Shown: positions 1 to 7,870 of the stretch, piece by piece
Layout: every line of letters begins with the position of its first letter
How positions within the stretch are numbered: position 1 is the first letter of the stretch
Source of the DNA: Actinobacteria bacterium BACL4 MAG-120820-bin23
GTDB taxonomy: Bacteria; Actinomycetota; Actinomycetes; Nanopelagicales; Nanopelagicaceae
DNA length: 15,890 bases
NCBI GenBank assembly: GCA_001437855.1
Contig: LIBD01000009.1
Coordinates: forward strand, 1-15,890
Direction of reading: 5' to 3'
Notes under the pieces: generated by a model
Seen by the model: only the letters and a program-made list of their open reading frames with translations
What the model was told of the DNA's origin: nothing
The model's database searches: none
Made by a program: the position numbers and the translations under genes

Positions 1-529
1 AGGACACACCGTAAAAAATATTTTACCTCCAAAAGTAAAAGGTCCTTACAAAAATAAGTTATTTAACATCTCAACAAATTGTGGAGACATAGTAATTGAA
101 GCTTTTGGAGTAAACGCCCCAGTAACAGTTGCTGCAATGTCAGCACTTGCAAAAGGTGGATATTTTAATCAAACCTTATGTCATCGCTTAACTACTTCTA
201 CAAGCTATTTACTCCATTGTGGGGACCCAACCGCAACAGGAATGGGTGCACCAAGCTTTGAGTATGATAACGAAAATTTGCCAATAAATAGTGAAAGTAA
301 TTACTCAACTGGAGTTGTAGGGGTTTGGAATTCGAAAAATATGAGTAATGGAGGTCAATTCTTTATTGTTTATAACGACTCAACATTGCCACCAAATTAC
401 ACAATTTGGGGTAAAGTAATAAGAGGACTTGAGATTGTTAAAGCTGTTGCAAAAGACGGAGTTATTGATGGTAAAGCCGCAGGATCACCAAAACGCAAAA
501 TAGCTATTGAACGAGTAATGGTTCGTTAA
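1..529 (+). CDS. Cyclophilin-type peptidyl-prolyl cis-trans isomerase, 5'-truncated
   Basis: The frame is open from base 2, so the gene starts upstream of the window; 175 residues are visible. An internal ATG at 137 lies inside the fold and is not the true start. After a short lysine- and proline-containing linker comes the cyclophilin domain: a first strand around NISTNCGDIVIEAFG, then CHRLTT, GDPTATGMGAP, NGGQFFIVY and the C-terminal WGKVIRGLEIV. These match the family core that catalyses proline cis-trans isomerisation during protein folding. The catalytic-loop Arg (in CHR) is present, but the position of human CypA Gln63 (usually LQCGD in actinobacterial relatives, from memory) reads LHCGD, so activity may be altered. 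Many actinobacterial members carry an N-terminal membrane anchor; that part is outside the window, so location is unknown. The stop codon overlaps that of the convergent deacetylase gene. Confidence 0.93.
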   Translation, partial: GHTVKNILPPKVKGPYKNKLFNISTNCGDIVIEAFGVNAPVTVAAMSALAKGGYFNQTLCHRLTTSTSYLLHCGDPTATGMGAPSFEYDNENLPINSESNYSTGVVGVWNSKNMSNGGQFFIVYNDSTLPPNYTIWGKVIRGLEIVKAVAKDGVIDGKAAGSPKRKIAIERVMVR

Positions 530-1251
530 TTTGTATTAACAATCTTAAAAACTTCAGCAACAGTGCCTGCTGGTAAATTGTTTGCTGTTGCGTTTTTTTC
601 ACCCCATTCTCGCACCATGTTTTCTAAATTCTCATTATGTGAAGTTTGACTAACATGACTATGAAGAGCTTGCATCTTTTTATCAAATGTTGAAGTAATA
701 TCAACAAAGTGATCAGGGTTTTGAGAAGACATAATCCACACCTCTTTGACCCGCCAAGGCTGTAAACCTTCATCTTTTAATAAATCTTCAAAAGCAAATG
801 GATTACGAGAATCAGGGTAGACCGCTTGGATAGCAGCCTCACCTGCTGCCATATGGTCTGGATGAGAAGCAAATAATCTTTCCCAGTTTCGCTCTGGTGA
901 TTGAATAATCATTCGATCAGGTTTACTTATTCTAATTTGTCGAACAATATCTTTTCTTAGTTCAATTGTTGGCACAAGCCAGCCATCTCGGTAATTTAAA
1001 AATGTTATGTCACTAACACCAACTGCCTGCCCTGCTTGTCGTTGTTCATGTTGTCGAATTTTAGGCATATCTTCTCTAGGAACATTTGGGTCCTCCCCAC
1101 CTTGATCGCCATTTGTGCAAATACAGTAGGAAACTTTTATACCTTTGGCCGTCCATAAAGCAATCGTGCCAGCGGCTCCAAAGTCGCAATCATCAGGATG
1201 GGCTGTAACGACAAGAACACGTTCAATTTCACTGTCTTCTAAAGGTTTCAT
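526..1251 (-). CDS. PIG-L/LmbE-family N-acetylglucosaminyl-type deacetylase
   Basis: Zinc-dependent deacetylase fold of the PIG-L/LmbE family, which includes MshB and Mca of mycothiol metabolism and BshB. The N-terminal VLVVTAHPDD (His18, Asp20, Asp21, counted from the ATG at 1251) and the later SHPDH (His130, His133) are the metal-binding and catalytic motifs. The 241-residue length fits the family. The substrate cannot be assigned: candidates are an N-acetyl-glucosamine conjugate or another small acetylated sugar. An in-frame TTG lies three codons upstream at 1260, but it overlaps a good -10 element (1260-1265), so the ATG at 1251 is preferred, giving a nearly leaderless message. No Shine-Dalgarno sequence is visible before either codon. 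The gene is divergent from pcrA and convergent with the isomerase gene. Confidence 0.9.
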   Translation of the reverse strand: MKPLEDSEIERVLVVTAHPDDCDFGAAGTIALWTAKGIKVSYCICTNGDQGGEDPNVPREDMPKIRQHEQRQAGQAVGVSDITFLNYRDGWLVPTIELRKDIVRQIRISKPDRMIIQSPERNWERLFASHPDHMAAGEAAIQAVYPDSRNPFAFEDLLKDEGLQPWRVKEVWIMSSQNPDHFVDITSTFDKKMQALHSHVSQTSHNENLENMVREWGEKNATANNLPAGTVAEVFKIVNTN

Positions 1252-1259
1252 TGGAAGCA

Positions 1260-1288
1260 AGATTACCGCAGCAAAACCTTTGTCTTAA
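1260..1288 (-). promoter_or_regulatory. Predicted promoter of the PIG-L deacetylase gene
   Basis: Reading the minus strand, TTAAGA (1288-1283) and TAATCT (1265-1260) are separated by 17 bp and resemble sigma-70-type -35 and -10 boxes. The -10 ends 8 nt before the ATG at 1251, so transcription would begin at or next to the start codon. This is a visual match only. Confidence 0.45.
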
Positions 1289-1295
1289 CCACCGA

Positions 1296-1301
1296 TAGAC
1301 T
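1296..1301 (+). promoter_or_regulatory. Predicted -10 element of pcrA (leaderless type)
   Basis: TAGACT fits TANNNT and ends 7 nt before the pcrA ATG at 1309. No Shine-Dalgarno sequence precedes that ATG, which fits leaderless transcription. No convincing -35 box is seen about 17 bp upstream. It faces the divergent promoter of the deacetylase gene within the same spacer. Confidence 0.4.
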
Positions 1302-1308
1302 TAGCAAT

Positions 1309-3522
1309 ATGTCCGCGCTAACTGATGGTTTAAACCCAAATCAATTAGCAGCAGTAAAGCATGAAGGATCACCACTGCTTGTAGTAGCTGGCGCAGGGTC
1401 GGGTAAAACAAGAGTTTTAACTCGAAGAATTGCATATCTACTGGCAGAAAGAAACACCGCACCCTTTGAAGTATTAGCAATTACTTTTACTAATAAGGCA
1501 GCTGGTGAAATGAAGGAACGAGTTGCAGAGATTATCGGAGTTAGAGCTAAGTCAATGTGGGTTTCAACCTTTCACTCAGCCTGTGTCAGAATCTTAAGAA
1601 AAGAAGCATCATTACTTGGTTATACAAATTCATTTACAATTTACGATCAAAGCGATTCTTTGAGGTTAATAACTTTGATTATGCGAGATATGAATATTGA
1701 TGAAAAACGTTATGCGCCAAGGGCTATCGCATCTATTATTTCACAAGCAAAAAATGAATTAATTGGTCCGGCAGATTATTTGAATCAGGCCAAAGATCAT
1801 TTTCAAGAAATAGTTGCACAGGTATTTGAGATTTATCAGAAGCGACTTTCCAGTGCTAACTCTATGGATTTCGATGATTTAATTTCAAAAACTGTTGAAG
1901 TTTTACAAAGATTCCCAGAGATTAAAGCCAAATATCGATCAAGGTTTAGGCATATTTTAGTTGATGAGTATCAGGATACAAACCATGCGCAATATATATT
2001 AATTAAAGAATTGGTTGGTGCAGACCGTGAAAGTTTTCCACCTGCCGAATTATGTGTAGTTGGAGATGCTGATCAATCTATATATGCATTTAGAGGAGCA
2101 AATATAAGAAATATTCTACAATTTGAGTCAGATTATCCAAACGCTCAAACAATTTTACTCGAACAAAATTATCGCTCAACTCAAAATATATTAAGTGCAG
2201 CCAATGCTGTTATTTCTAATAATGAAGGTAGAAAAGACAAGAACCTCTGGTCAGATGCAGGTAGTGGAGCTTTAATTAATGGTTATGTAGCTGAAAGCGA
2301 GCATGATGAAGCCGATTTTGTTGTTCGGGAAATTGCTAGGTTAAAAGAGCTGAGTAAATCAAATCCTGGCGATAGTGCAATTTTTTATAGAACAAATGCT
2401 CAATCTCGCGTTTTTGAGGAAGTTTTTCTTCGGGTAGGAATTCCTTATAAAGTTGTGGGTGGAGTAAGGTTTTATGAGCGCAAAGAAGTAAAGGATTTTC
2501 TGGCCTACTTAAGAGTGGTCGTAAATCCTGAAGATGAAGTCTCTATGCGAAGAATTATTAATACCCCCAAGCGAGGCATCGGTGATAGAGCTTTAGATCA
2601 AATTGAAGAGCATAGTCGAGAAAAGAGCTTAACTTTTTGGCAAACATTATGTGAAATTGATAAAAATACAGAGATTTCACCAAAGTCTGTACTTTCGCTC
2701 AAAGAATTTGTAAAACTGATTAAATCACTTCAAACACTTGTAGAAGCAAAGACTAGGCCATCGGTGATAGCACAGGCAGTTTTAGAACAGTCTGGCTTGC
2801 TTTCAGAATTAGAAGATAGTAAAGATCCTCAGGACGAAGTTAGAGTAGAGAATTTAGAGGAATTAGTGGCAGTAGCAACTGAATATGAAGAGGGTGAAGC
2901 CGAAGAGGGCGAAGAGATTTCACTTTCTGGATTCTTAGAAAATGTATCACTTGTGGCGGATGCTGATCAGATTCCTGATGGTGAAGATCATGGTGGAGTT
3001 GTAACCATGATGACATTACATACTGCTAAAGGATTAGAGTTTAAGACTGTGTTTTTGACTGGTATGGAGGAAGGAATTTTTCCACACTCTAGAACTTTAG
3101 ATGATCCAGATGAATTACAAGAAGAGCGTCGACTTGCATATGTTGGGTTAACTAGAGCCAGAGAAAACCTTTTTATTACAAGAGCTGAGTACCGATCAGC
3201 CTGGGGATCTCCTAATTACAACGCCGCCTCAAGATTCATTAGTGAAATTCCAGATAATGTTATCGAATGGAATCAATCACAAGAATCACCGCAAAGAAAT
3301 AAGTCTTCAGTAAAAAGAAGTTTTCCAGCACCAAAAGCTACTGGCAAATCTAGCACCACTATGAAACTAGAAATTGGCGAACGTGTATCACATGACACAT
3401 TTGGCTTAGGTAAGGTTCTTGAGGTCAGTGGGGAAGGTGATAGAGCAGAGGCAACTATTGATTTTGGCTCATTTGGGCACAAGAGACTTCTATTGCGGTA
3501 TGCCCCAGTTGAGAAATTATAA
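1309..3522 (+). CDS. pcrA: ATP-dependent 3'-5' DNA helicase PcrA (UvrD/Rep family, UvrD1-like)
   Basis: Superfamily 1A helicase that unwinds DNA in repair and in clearing replication or transcription conflicts. All motifs are visible: Q motif LNPNQ (Gln12), Walker A AGAGSGKT (27-34), Walker B VDEYQDT (218-224), motif III GDADQS (252-257), motif IV LEQNYRS, motif V LHTAKGLEF (His571 to about 578) and motif VI RRLAYVGLTRAR (607-618). An acidic, glutamate-rich insert follows residue 500. The C-terminal 685-737 segment (GERVSHDTFGLGKV onward) is the Tudor-like domain that contacts RNA polymerase in PcrA and UvrD1. The 737-residue length is normal. The ATG at 1309 lacks a Shine-Dalgarno sequence but follows a -10 box closely. 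A 61-nt spacer separates it from sucC; in relatives other genes often lie there. Confidence 0.97.
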   Translation: MSALTDGLNPNQLAAVKHEGSPLLVVAGAGSGKTRVLTRRIAYLLAERNTAPFEVLAITFTNKAAGEMKERVAEIIGVRAKSMWVSTFHSACVRILRKEASLLGYTNSFTIYDQSDSLRLITLIMRDMNIDEKRYAPRAIASIISQAKNELIGPADYLNQAKDHFQEIVAQVFEIYQKRLSSANSMDFDDLISKTVEVLQRFPEIKAKYRSRFRHILVDEYQDTNHAQYILIKELVGADRESFPPAELCVVGDADQSIYAFRGANIRNILQFESDYPNAQTILLEQNYRSTQNILSAANAVISNNEGRKDKNLWSDAGSGALINGYVAESEHDEADFVVREIARLKELSKSNPGDSAIFYRTNAQSRVFEEVFLRVGIPYKVVGGVRFYERKEVKDFLAYLRVVVNPEDEVSMRRIINTPKRGIGDRALDQIEEHSREKSLTFWQTLCEIDKNTEISPKSVLSLKEFVKLIKSLQTLVEAKTRPSVIAQAVLEQSGLLSELEDSKDPQDEVRVENLEELVAVATEYEEGEAEEGEEISLSGFLENVSLVADADQIPDGEDHGGVVTMMTLHTAKGLEFKTVFLTGMEEGIFPHSRTLDDPDELQEERRLAYVGLTRARENLFITRAEYRSAWGSPNYNAASRFISEIPDNVIEWNQSQESPQRNKSSVKRSFPAPKATGKSSTTMKLEIGERVSHDTFGLGKVLEVSGEGDRAEATIDFGSFGHKRLLLRYAPVEKL

Positions 3523-3573
3523 AATTCCCAATCATTTCATTACTATTACCACCTTGTTATAGAAATTATTGAC

Positions 3574-3577
3574 TGGA
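3574..3577 (+). promoter_or_regulatory. Ribosome binding site that fixes the sucC start
   Basis: GGAG lies 6 nt before the TTG at 3584. The further upstream in-frame TTG at 3569 would lie before this site and have no ribosome binding site of its own. Confidence 0.65.
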
Positions 3578-3583
3578 GATAAA

Positions 3584-4744
3584 TTGGATCTTTTTGAGTA
3601 TCAAGCACGTGATCTATTTGAATCCCATCAAATTCCTGTGCTTGCAGGTGCAGTTGCATCAACTCCTGAAGAAGCAGAATTAATTGCTGCGAAAATTGGT
3701 GGAAAAGTTGTAGTAAAAGCTCAAGTAAAAATTGGCGGTAGAGGCAAGGCTGGCGGTGTTAAATTAGCAGATAACGCATCTGATGCAAAAGAAAAGGCAA
3801 AAGCAATTTTAGGCATGGATATCAAAGGCCATATTGTTAAAAAAGTAATGATTGCTAAAGCAGCACCCATTGAATCTGAGTATTACTTAGCAATTTTGCT
3901 GGATAGGGCAAACAGAAATTTCTTAGTAATGGCATCTGTTGCTGGCGGTATGGAAATTGAAGAAGTAGCTCATAAGACCCCAGAAAAACTTGCTAGGGTT
4001 GGAATTGATCCAAATAAAGGTATTGATAAGCCGCAAGCAATCGAAATTATTAAGGCTGGACAGTTTCCTACAGAAGTAGTTGACCAAGTTGCAGAGGTCC
4101 TAATAAAACTTTGGGAAGCTTTTGTAAAAGAAGATGCGACTTTAATGGAAATAAATCCGTTGGTAAAAAGCTCAGATGGCATGATAATTGCACTAGATGG
4201 CAAAGTGAACTTAGATGATAATTCAAGCTTTAGGCACCCTGATCATGAGAGTCTAATTGATCACGGTTCAACTAATCCTTTAGAGACATTGGCTAAAGAA
4301 AAAGATTTAAATTATGTAAAGCTAGAGGGTCAAGTAGGAATTATCGGCAATGGTGCTGGATTAGTAATGAGCACATTAGATGTTGTGGCATATGCAGGTG
4401 AAAAGTATGGCGTGAAACCTGCGAACTTTTTAGATATTGGTGGCGGTGCTTCTGCAGAAGTAATGGCTAATGGGCTATCAATTATTTTAAGCGATGAAGA
4501 TGTAAGAAGTGTTTTTGTTAATGTATTTGGTGGAATCACATCATGTGATGCTGTAGCAAATGGAATTATTCAAGCACTTAAAATTCTCGGTAACCAAGCA
4601 ACTAAACCTATAGTTGTAAGATTAGATGGTAATAACGTTGATTTAGGAAGAAAAATTTTAAACAAGGCAAACCACCCGCTTATTGAGCAATTAGATACTA
4701 TGGATGGCGCAGCAGCAAAAGCGGCACAATTGGCAGCAAAATAA
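3584..4744 (+). CDS. sucC: Succinyl-CoA synthetase (ADP/GDP-forming), beta subunit
   Basis: Beta subunit of the TCA-cycle enzyme that interconverts succinyl-CoA and succinate with nucleotide phosphorylation, working as a complex with SucD in the cytoplasm. The protein begins MDLFEYQARDLFE, as typical SucC does. The N-terminal ATP-grasp domain carries GGRGKAGG (51-58) and the metal-binding EINPL (Glu189, Asn191); the C-terminal CoA-ligase domain carries GNGAGLVMSTLD, FLDIGGGAS and VNVFGGIT. At 386 residues it has the usual length. The TTG start at 3584 is chosen over TTG 3569 because of the GGAG spacing and because family members start at this point. The stop overlaps the sucD ATG by one base (TAATG), implying translational coupling and stoichiometric expression. 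Confidence 0.97.
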   Translation: MDLFEYQARDLFESHQIPVLAGAVASTPEEAELIAAKIGGKVVVKAQVKIGGRGKAGGVKLADNASDAKEKAKAILGMDIKGHIVKKVMIAKAAPIESEYYLAILLDRANRNFLVMASVAGGMEIEEVAHKTPEKLARVGIDPNKGIDKPQAIEIIKAGQFPTEVVDQVAEVLIKLWEAFVKEDATLMEINPLVKSSDGMIIALDGKVNLDDNSSFRHPDHESLIDHGSTNPLETLAKEKDLNYVKLEGQVGIIGNGAGLVMSTLDVVAYAGEKYGVKPANFLDIGGGASAEVMANGLSIILSDEDVRSVFVNVFGGITSCDAVANGIIQALKILGNQATKPIVVRLDGNNVDLGRKILNKANHPLIEQLDTMDGAAAKAAQLAAK

Positions 4745-5625
4745 TGACAATATTTATAAATGAAAGTACCAAAGTAATTGTGCAAGGTATGACTGGTTCA
4801 GAAGGCACTAAGCACACAAAGAGGATGTTAAAAGCTGGCACGAAAATTGTCGGTGGTGTTACTCCTGGCAAAGGTGGTCAAACTGCCGATATGGATGGTG
4901 CTGTAATTCCAGTTTTCAATACAGTAAAAGAAGCAATGCATAAGACTGGTGCAAATGCATCTGTAGTTTTTGTTCCACCAAAGTTTGCAAAAGCAGCAGT
5001 AGTAGATGCAATTGATGCTCAAATCCCACTTGTTGTTGTAATTACTGAGGGAATACCTGTTCATGATGTTGCAGCCTTTTACGCGTACTCAGTTAGTAAA
5101 GGCAAAACACAAATACTTGGTCCAAATTGCCCTGGAATTATTAGCCCAGGTAAAACTAATCTTGGAATTATTCCAGCTGATATAACTGGACCAGGAAAGA
5201 TTGGGCTAGTTTCAAAATCAGGAACTCTTACCTATCAAATGATGTATGAACTAAGGGATTTTGGTTTCACAACAGCCGTTGGAATTGGAGGAGACCCAAT
5301 AATTGGTACAACTCATATTGATTGTTTGCGTGCATTCCAAGATGACCCAGAGACTAAAGCGATTGTAATGATTGGTGAAATCGGTGGAGATGCGGAAGAA
5401 AGAGCTGCACAATTCATTAAAGAGTATGTCACCAAACCAGTGGTCGGATATGTAGCAGGTTTTACTGCTCCGGAAGGGAAGACTATGGGCCATGCCGGAG
5501 CTATTGTCTCTGGTTCATCCGGTACAGCGGCAGCTAAGAAAGAAGCACTTGAAGTTGTCGGTGTTGCGGTTGGTAAAACACCAAGTGAAACCGCTAACTT
5601 GATGCGCAAGATATTGAATGGATAA
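4744..5625 (+). CDS. sucD: Succinyl-CoA synthetase, alpha subunit
   Basis: Partner of SucC. It holds the CoA-binding Rossmann domain (VIVQGMTGSEGTKH near the N-terminus, then GGVTPGKGGQ) and the catalytic loop MGHAGAIVSG, in which His250 is the expected phosphohistidine carried between the two active sites. LGPNCPGII and GEIGGDAEE are further family motifs. At 293 residues it is the normal length. The start codon overlaps the sucC stop by one base, and no separate promoter is visible. The next gene starts 18 nt after the stop. Confidence 0.97.
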   Translation: MTIFINESTKVIVQGMTGSEGTKHTKRMLKAGTKIVGGVTPGKGGQTADMDGAVIPVFNTVKEAMHKTGANASVVFVPPKFAKAAVVDAIDAQIPLVVVITEGIPVHDVAAFYAYSVSKGKTQILGPNCPGIISPGKTNLGIIPADITGPGKIGLVSKSGTLTYQMMYELRDFGFTTAVGIGGDPIIGTTHIDCLRAFQDDPETKAIVMIGEIGGDAEERAAQFIKEYVTKPVVGYVAGFTAPEGKTMGHAGAIVSGSSGTAAAKKEALEVVGVAVGKTPSETANLMRKILNG

Positions 5626-5643
5626 ATCGCAGATAGGAAATTA

Positions 5644-6723
5644 ATGGTTGCGCGTAATTTTTATGTCACGTTGCAACAGGCTATTAGATCGATTCTTATA
5701 ATTATATTCCCAATAGCTTTTATAACTTTATTTGCTTGGGCAACAGCCGGTAGTACCTATGGAACAACTTCAGATCCTATGCGAGCTGCAGTTTGGCTCT
5801 GGCTTGGTGCGCATCTAACTCCATTTAATATTTTAAGTAATGAGGTTAATGGATACCTTTCTTACTTACCAATTGGAGCTGTGATTTTTCCATGGCTAGC
5901 AATTAAAAATGGTTTTAATCGAGCAAACGAAACATTAGGTAATCGTAAAACTAGTAGAGCATATTTTATTGTTAACTATTTACTTTTATATACAATCTTG
6001 GCCTTGATTTCTATTAATTCCCAGGTCAAGATTGATTGGCTTAGAAGCATACCAATCTTATTAATAATTTTGATCATGGCTACTTCTACTAAAAGGATTG
6101 AAAATTTAATTAAGTTACCTTTTAATATGTTCTTAGTTTTATTAGGAGCTAGTGGATTAGTTTTTACATTATCACTAGCGCTGAATTTTACTACTGCAAA
6201 GAATTTAACAATTGTTATTCAACCAGGAATACTAGGTGGAATTCTACTAGTATTATTACAAGTACTATATTTACCCAATCTTTTTTTTGCAACACTAGGT
6301 TATTTACTCGGGGCAGGGTTTTCGTTAGGCAGAGAAACTTATATTTCTCCATTTATATTTGAATTGAGCGAAATTCCTGCTATCCCAGTTCTAGCAGCCT
6401 TACCAACCGATAAGCATTCATGGCTAGCGTTGTTCACTATCTGCCTATTAGCTATAGGAATAATAAATATAAATCTCATCAAAAGAGTTAAATTAGATAC
6501 GAGAAGCTCTAGACAATTAAAGATAAGATTTATAGCAATCTCAATTATATTTTTTGCATTTGCCTCTTGGATAAGCTCTGGTTCATTACTTTCTGAAAAT
6601 ATGTCTCCAGTAGGAGTTAATCCACTAATTATGTCGGCGGTCGTTGCAGGTCAATTATTGCTAGCACTATTGATTTTGTACACATTTCCACTCTTATTTA
6701 AGAAAAAAGTAAAGCAAGGGTAG
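5644..6723 (+). CDS. DUF6350-family multi-pass membrane protein
   Basis: A 359-residue, strongly hydrophobic protein with roughly nine or ten membrane-spanning stretches by eye, for example around residues 12-33, 100-120, 130-146, 160-180, 190-225, 245-278, 295-315 and 330-352. It was placed in DUF6350 mainly by position: a protein of this kind lies between sucD and the purN/purH/folD genes in many actinobacteria. Its function is unknown in the family as far as I know, and there are no catalytic motifs. AGGA at 5635-5638 lies 5 nt before the ATG as a weak ribosome binding site. Base composition is very AT-rich even for this window, as expected for Ile/Leu/Phe-rich proteins. It is probably cotranscribed with sucCD and folD; the gap to folD is only 9 nt. 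Confidence 0.75.
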   Translation: MVARNFYVTLQQAIRSILIIIFPIAFITLFAWATAGSTYGTTSDPMRAAVWLWLGAHLTPFNILSNEVNGYLSYLPIGAVIFPWLAIKNGFNRANETLGNRKTSRAYFIVNYLLLYTILALISINSQVKIDWLRSIPILLIILIMATSTKRIENLIKLPFNMFLVLLGASGLVFTLSLALNFTTAKNLTIVIQPGILGGILLVLLQVLYLPNLFFATLGYLLGAGFSLGRETYISPFIFELSEIPAIPVLAALPTDKHSWLALFTICLLAIGIININLIKRVKLDTRSSRQLKIRFIAISIIFFAFASWISSGSLLSENMSPVGVNPLIMSAVVAGQLLLALLILYTFPLLFKKKVKQG

Positions 6724-6732
6724 GCTTGAAGT

Positions 6733-7566
6733 ATGAGCGCAACAATAATTGATGGTAAGAAATCTGCGGAAATAATAAAAAATCAGATTTCTGTGAACCT
6801 AAAAAGTTCAAAAAAAGAATTAGGTTTGGGCACAATTTTAGTTGGTAATGACCCAGGTTCGGTTGCTTATGTTGATGGTAAGCATCGCGATTGCTCAGAA
6901 GTAGGGATAAGTTCGATCAAAATTAATTTACCAACCACTTCTTCAGAAGATGAAATTATTGCAGCGATTGAGAAGTTAAATAAGGATCCAAAGTGCACAG
7001 GTTTTATTGTCCAATTACCGCTACCTACATCAACTGATATTCAAAATATTTTATCGAAGATTGATCCAAATAAAGACGCTGATGGCTTACATCCATTTAA
7101 TTTAGGGAATTTAGTTTTATCAAAGAACTCAATAATTCCATGCACACCCAAGGCAATTTGGGCATTATTGTCTGAATACAAAGTCAATTTATCAGGAGCA
7201 AAAGTTTTAATAATTGGTAGGGGTTCAACAGTTGGAAGGCCACTATCTATTCTGTTATCACAAAAAAATATTGATGCAACAGTAACATTAGCTCATTCTG
7301 CAACTAGGAATTTAACTGATCTAATCAATGATGCTGATGTTGTAGTTGCTGCGATAGGTAAGCCACACTTTATTATGCCTGAGATGATCAAATCTGGAGC
7401 AGTAGTAATTGATGTAGGAATTACTCGAACACAAGCCGGACTAGTTGGTGATGTTGACCCAGGCGTAATCAATATTGCATCGCTATTTGGGCCAATGCCT
7501 GGTGGGGTTGGGCCAATGACCCGTGCGATGCTATTAACTAATTTAGTTGAATTGGCAAATAGATGA
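6733..7566 (+). CDS. folD: Bifunctional methylenetetrahydrofolate dehydrogenase / methenyltetrahydrofolate cyclohydrolase
   Basis: Interconverts 5,10-methylene-, 5,10-methenyl- and 10-formyl-tetrahydrofolate, supplying one-carbon units for purines, formyl-Met-tRNA and other products. The catalytic domain shows YVDGK (Tyr46, Lys50), QLPLP (Gln94) and DADG (Asp117), which match the Lys/Gln/Asp triad of the family. The NADP-binding Rossmann motif is GRGSTVGRP, where the actinobacterial form has Gly in place of the more common GRSN. The C-terminal PMPGGVGPMTRAMLL is the family signature. Its 277 residues are typical. Its stop overlaps the next gene's start by four bases (ATGA). Confidence 0.97.
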   Translation: MSATIIDGKKSAEIIKNQISVNLKSSKKELGLGTILVGNDPGSVAYVDGKHRDCSEVGISSIKINLPTTSSEDEIIAAIEKLNKDPKCTGFIVQLPLPTSTDIQNILSKIDPNKDADGLHPFNLGNLVLSKNSIIPCTPKAIWALLSEYKVNLSGAKVLIIGRGSTVGRPLSILLSQKNIDATVTLAHSATRNLTDLINDADVVVAAIGKPHFIMPEMIKSGAVVIDVGITRTQAGLVGDVDPGVINIASLFGPMPGGVGPMTRAMLLTNLVELANR

Positions 7567-7808
7567 GGGACAGCTTTACCTTAGATCAGGTAAGAAAAGT
7601 ATCATTAATAGTTGTAGTGCTTGGGTTAATTATTGGTATGACTGGGGCAGTTAGGACTGGCTCTATTATCCTGTCACTCGGGGCAAGCATTATTGTTATT
7701 GCCAGGTATTCACAACTGAAAATTAAGCGAAATATTGAACTATTTTTACCGCTTATGATTTGTATCATGTTGTTCGTTTTAGCACTCACTCTTCCAAACG
7801 CAAGATAA
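7563..7808 (+). CDS. Small membrane protein, DUF3017 family
   Basis: An 81-residue protein with three hydrophobic segments at roughly 12-30, 33-48 and 58-77, and a Lys/Arg cluster (KIKR) between the second and third. Small DUF3017 proteins of this kind sit directly after folD and before mdh in many actinobacteria, so the assignment rests on position, size and topology. The function is unknown. The ATG overlaps the folD TGA (ATGA), which implies coupled translation. Confidence 0.75.
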   Translation: MRDSFTLDQVRKVSLIVVVLGLIIGMTGAVRTGSIILSLGASIIVIARYSQLKIKRNIELFLPLMICIMLFVLALTLPNAR

Positions 7809-7840
7809 GTACTCGATTTAGTGGTATTGGGTTTGGTCAG

Positions 7841-7846
7841 TAATAT
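7841..7846 (+). promoter_or_regulatory. Possible -10 element before mdh
   Basis: TAATAT lies in the 62-nt spacer between the DUF3017 gene and mdh, with a poor -35 candidate (TTAGTG, 7818-7823) 17 bp upstream. It would let mdh-icd be transcribed apart from the sucCD-folD block. A GAGAGG ribosome binding site (7860-7865) lies 5 nt before the mdh ATG. Confidence 0.3.
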
Positions 7847-7870
7847 TAGTTCATCAGTTGAGAGGATTAA

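Noticed and set aside
3273..3482. Antisense open frame over the end of pcrA
   Set aside because: It mirrors the conserved PcrA Tudor domain, has no ribosome binding site, and its protein is compositionally like a shadow frame. The same applies to the other antisense frames over sucC, sucD, mdh and the BMP gene.
3535..3563. Promoter for sucC (TTTCAT ... TATAGA)
   Set aside because: Both boxes are poor matches; readthrough from pcrA cannot be excluded, so it was not listed.
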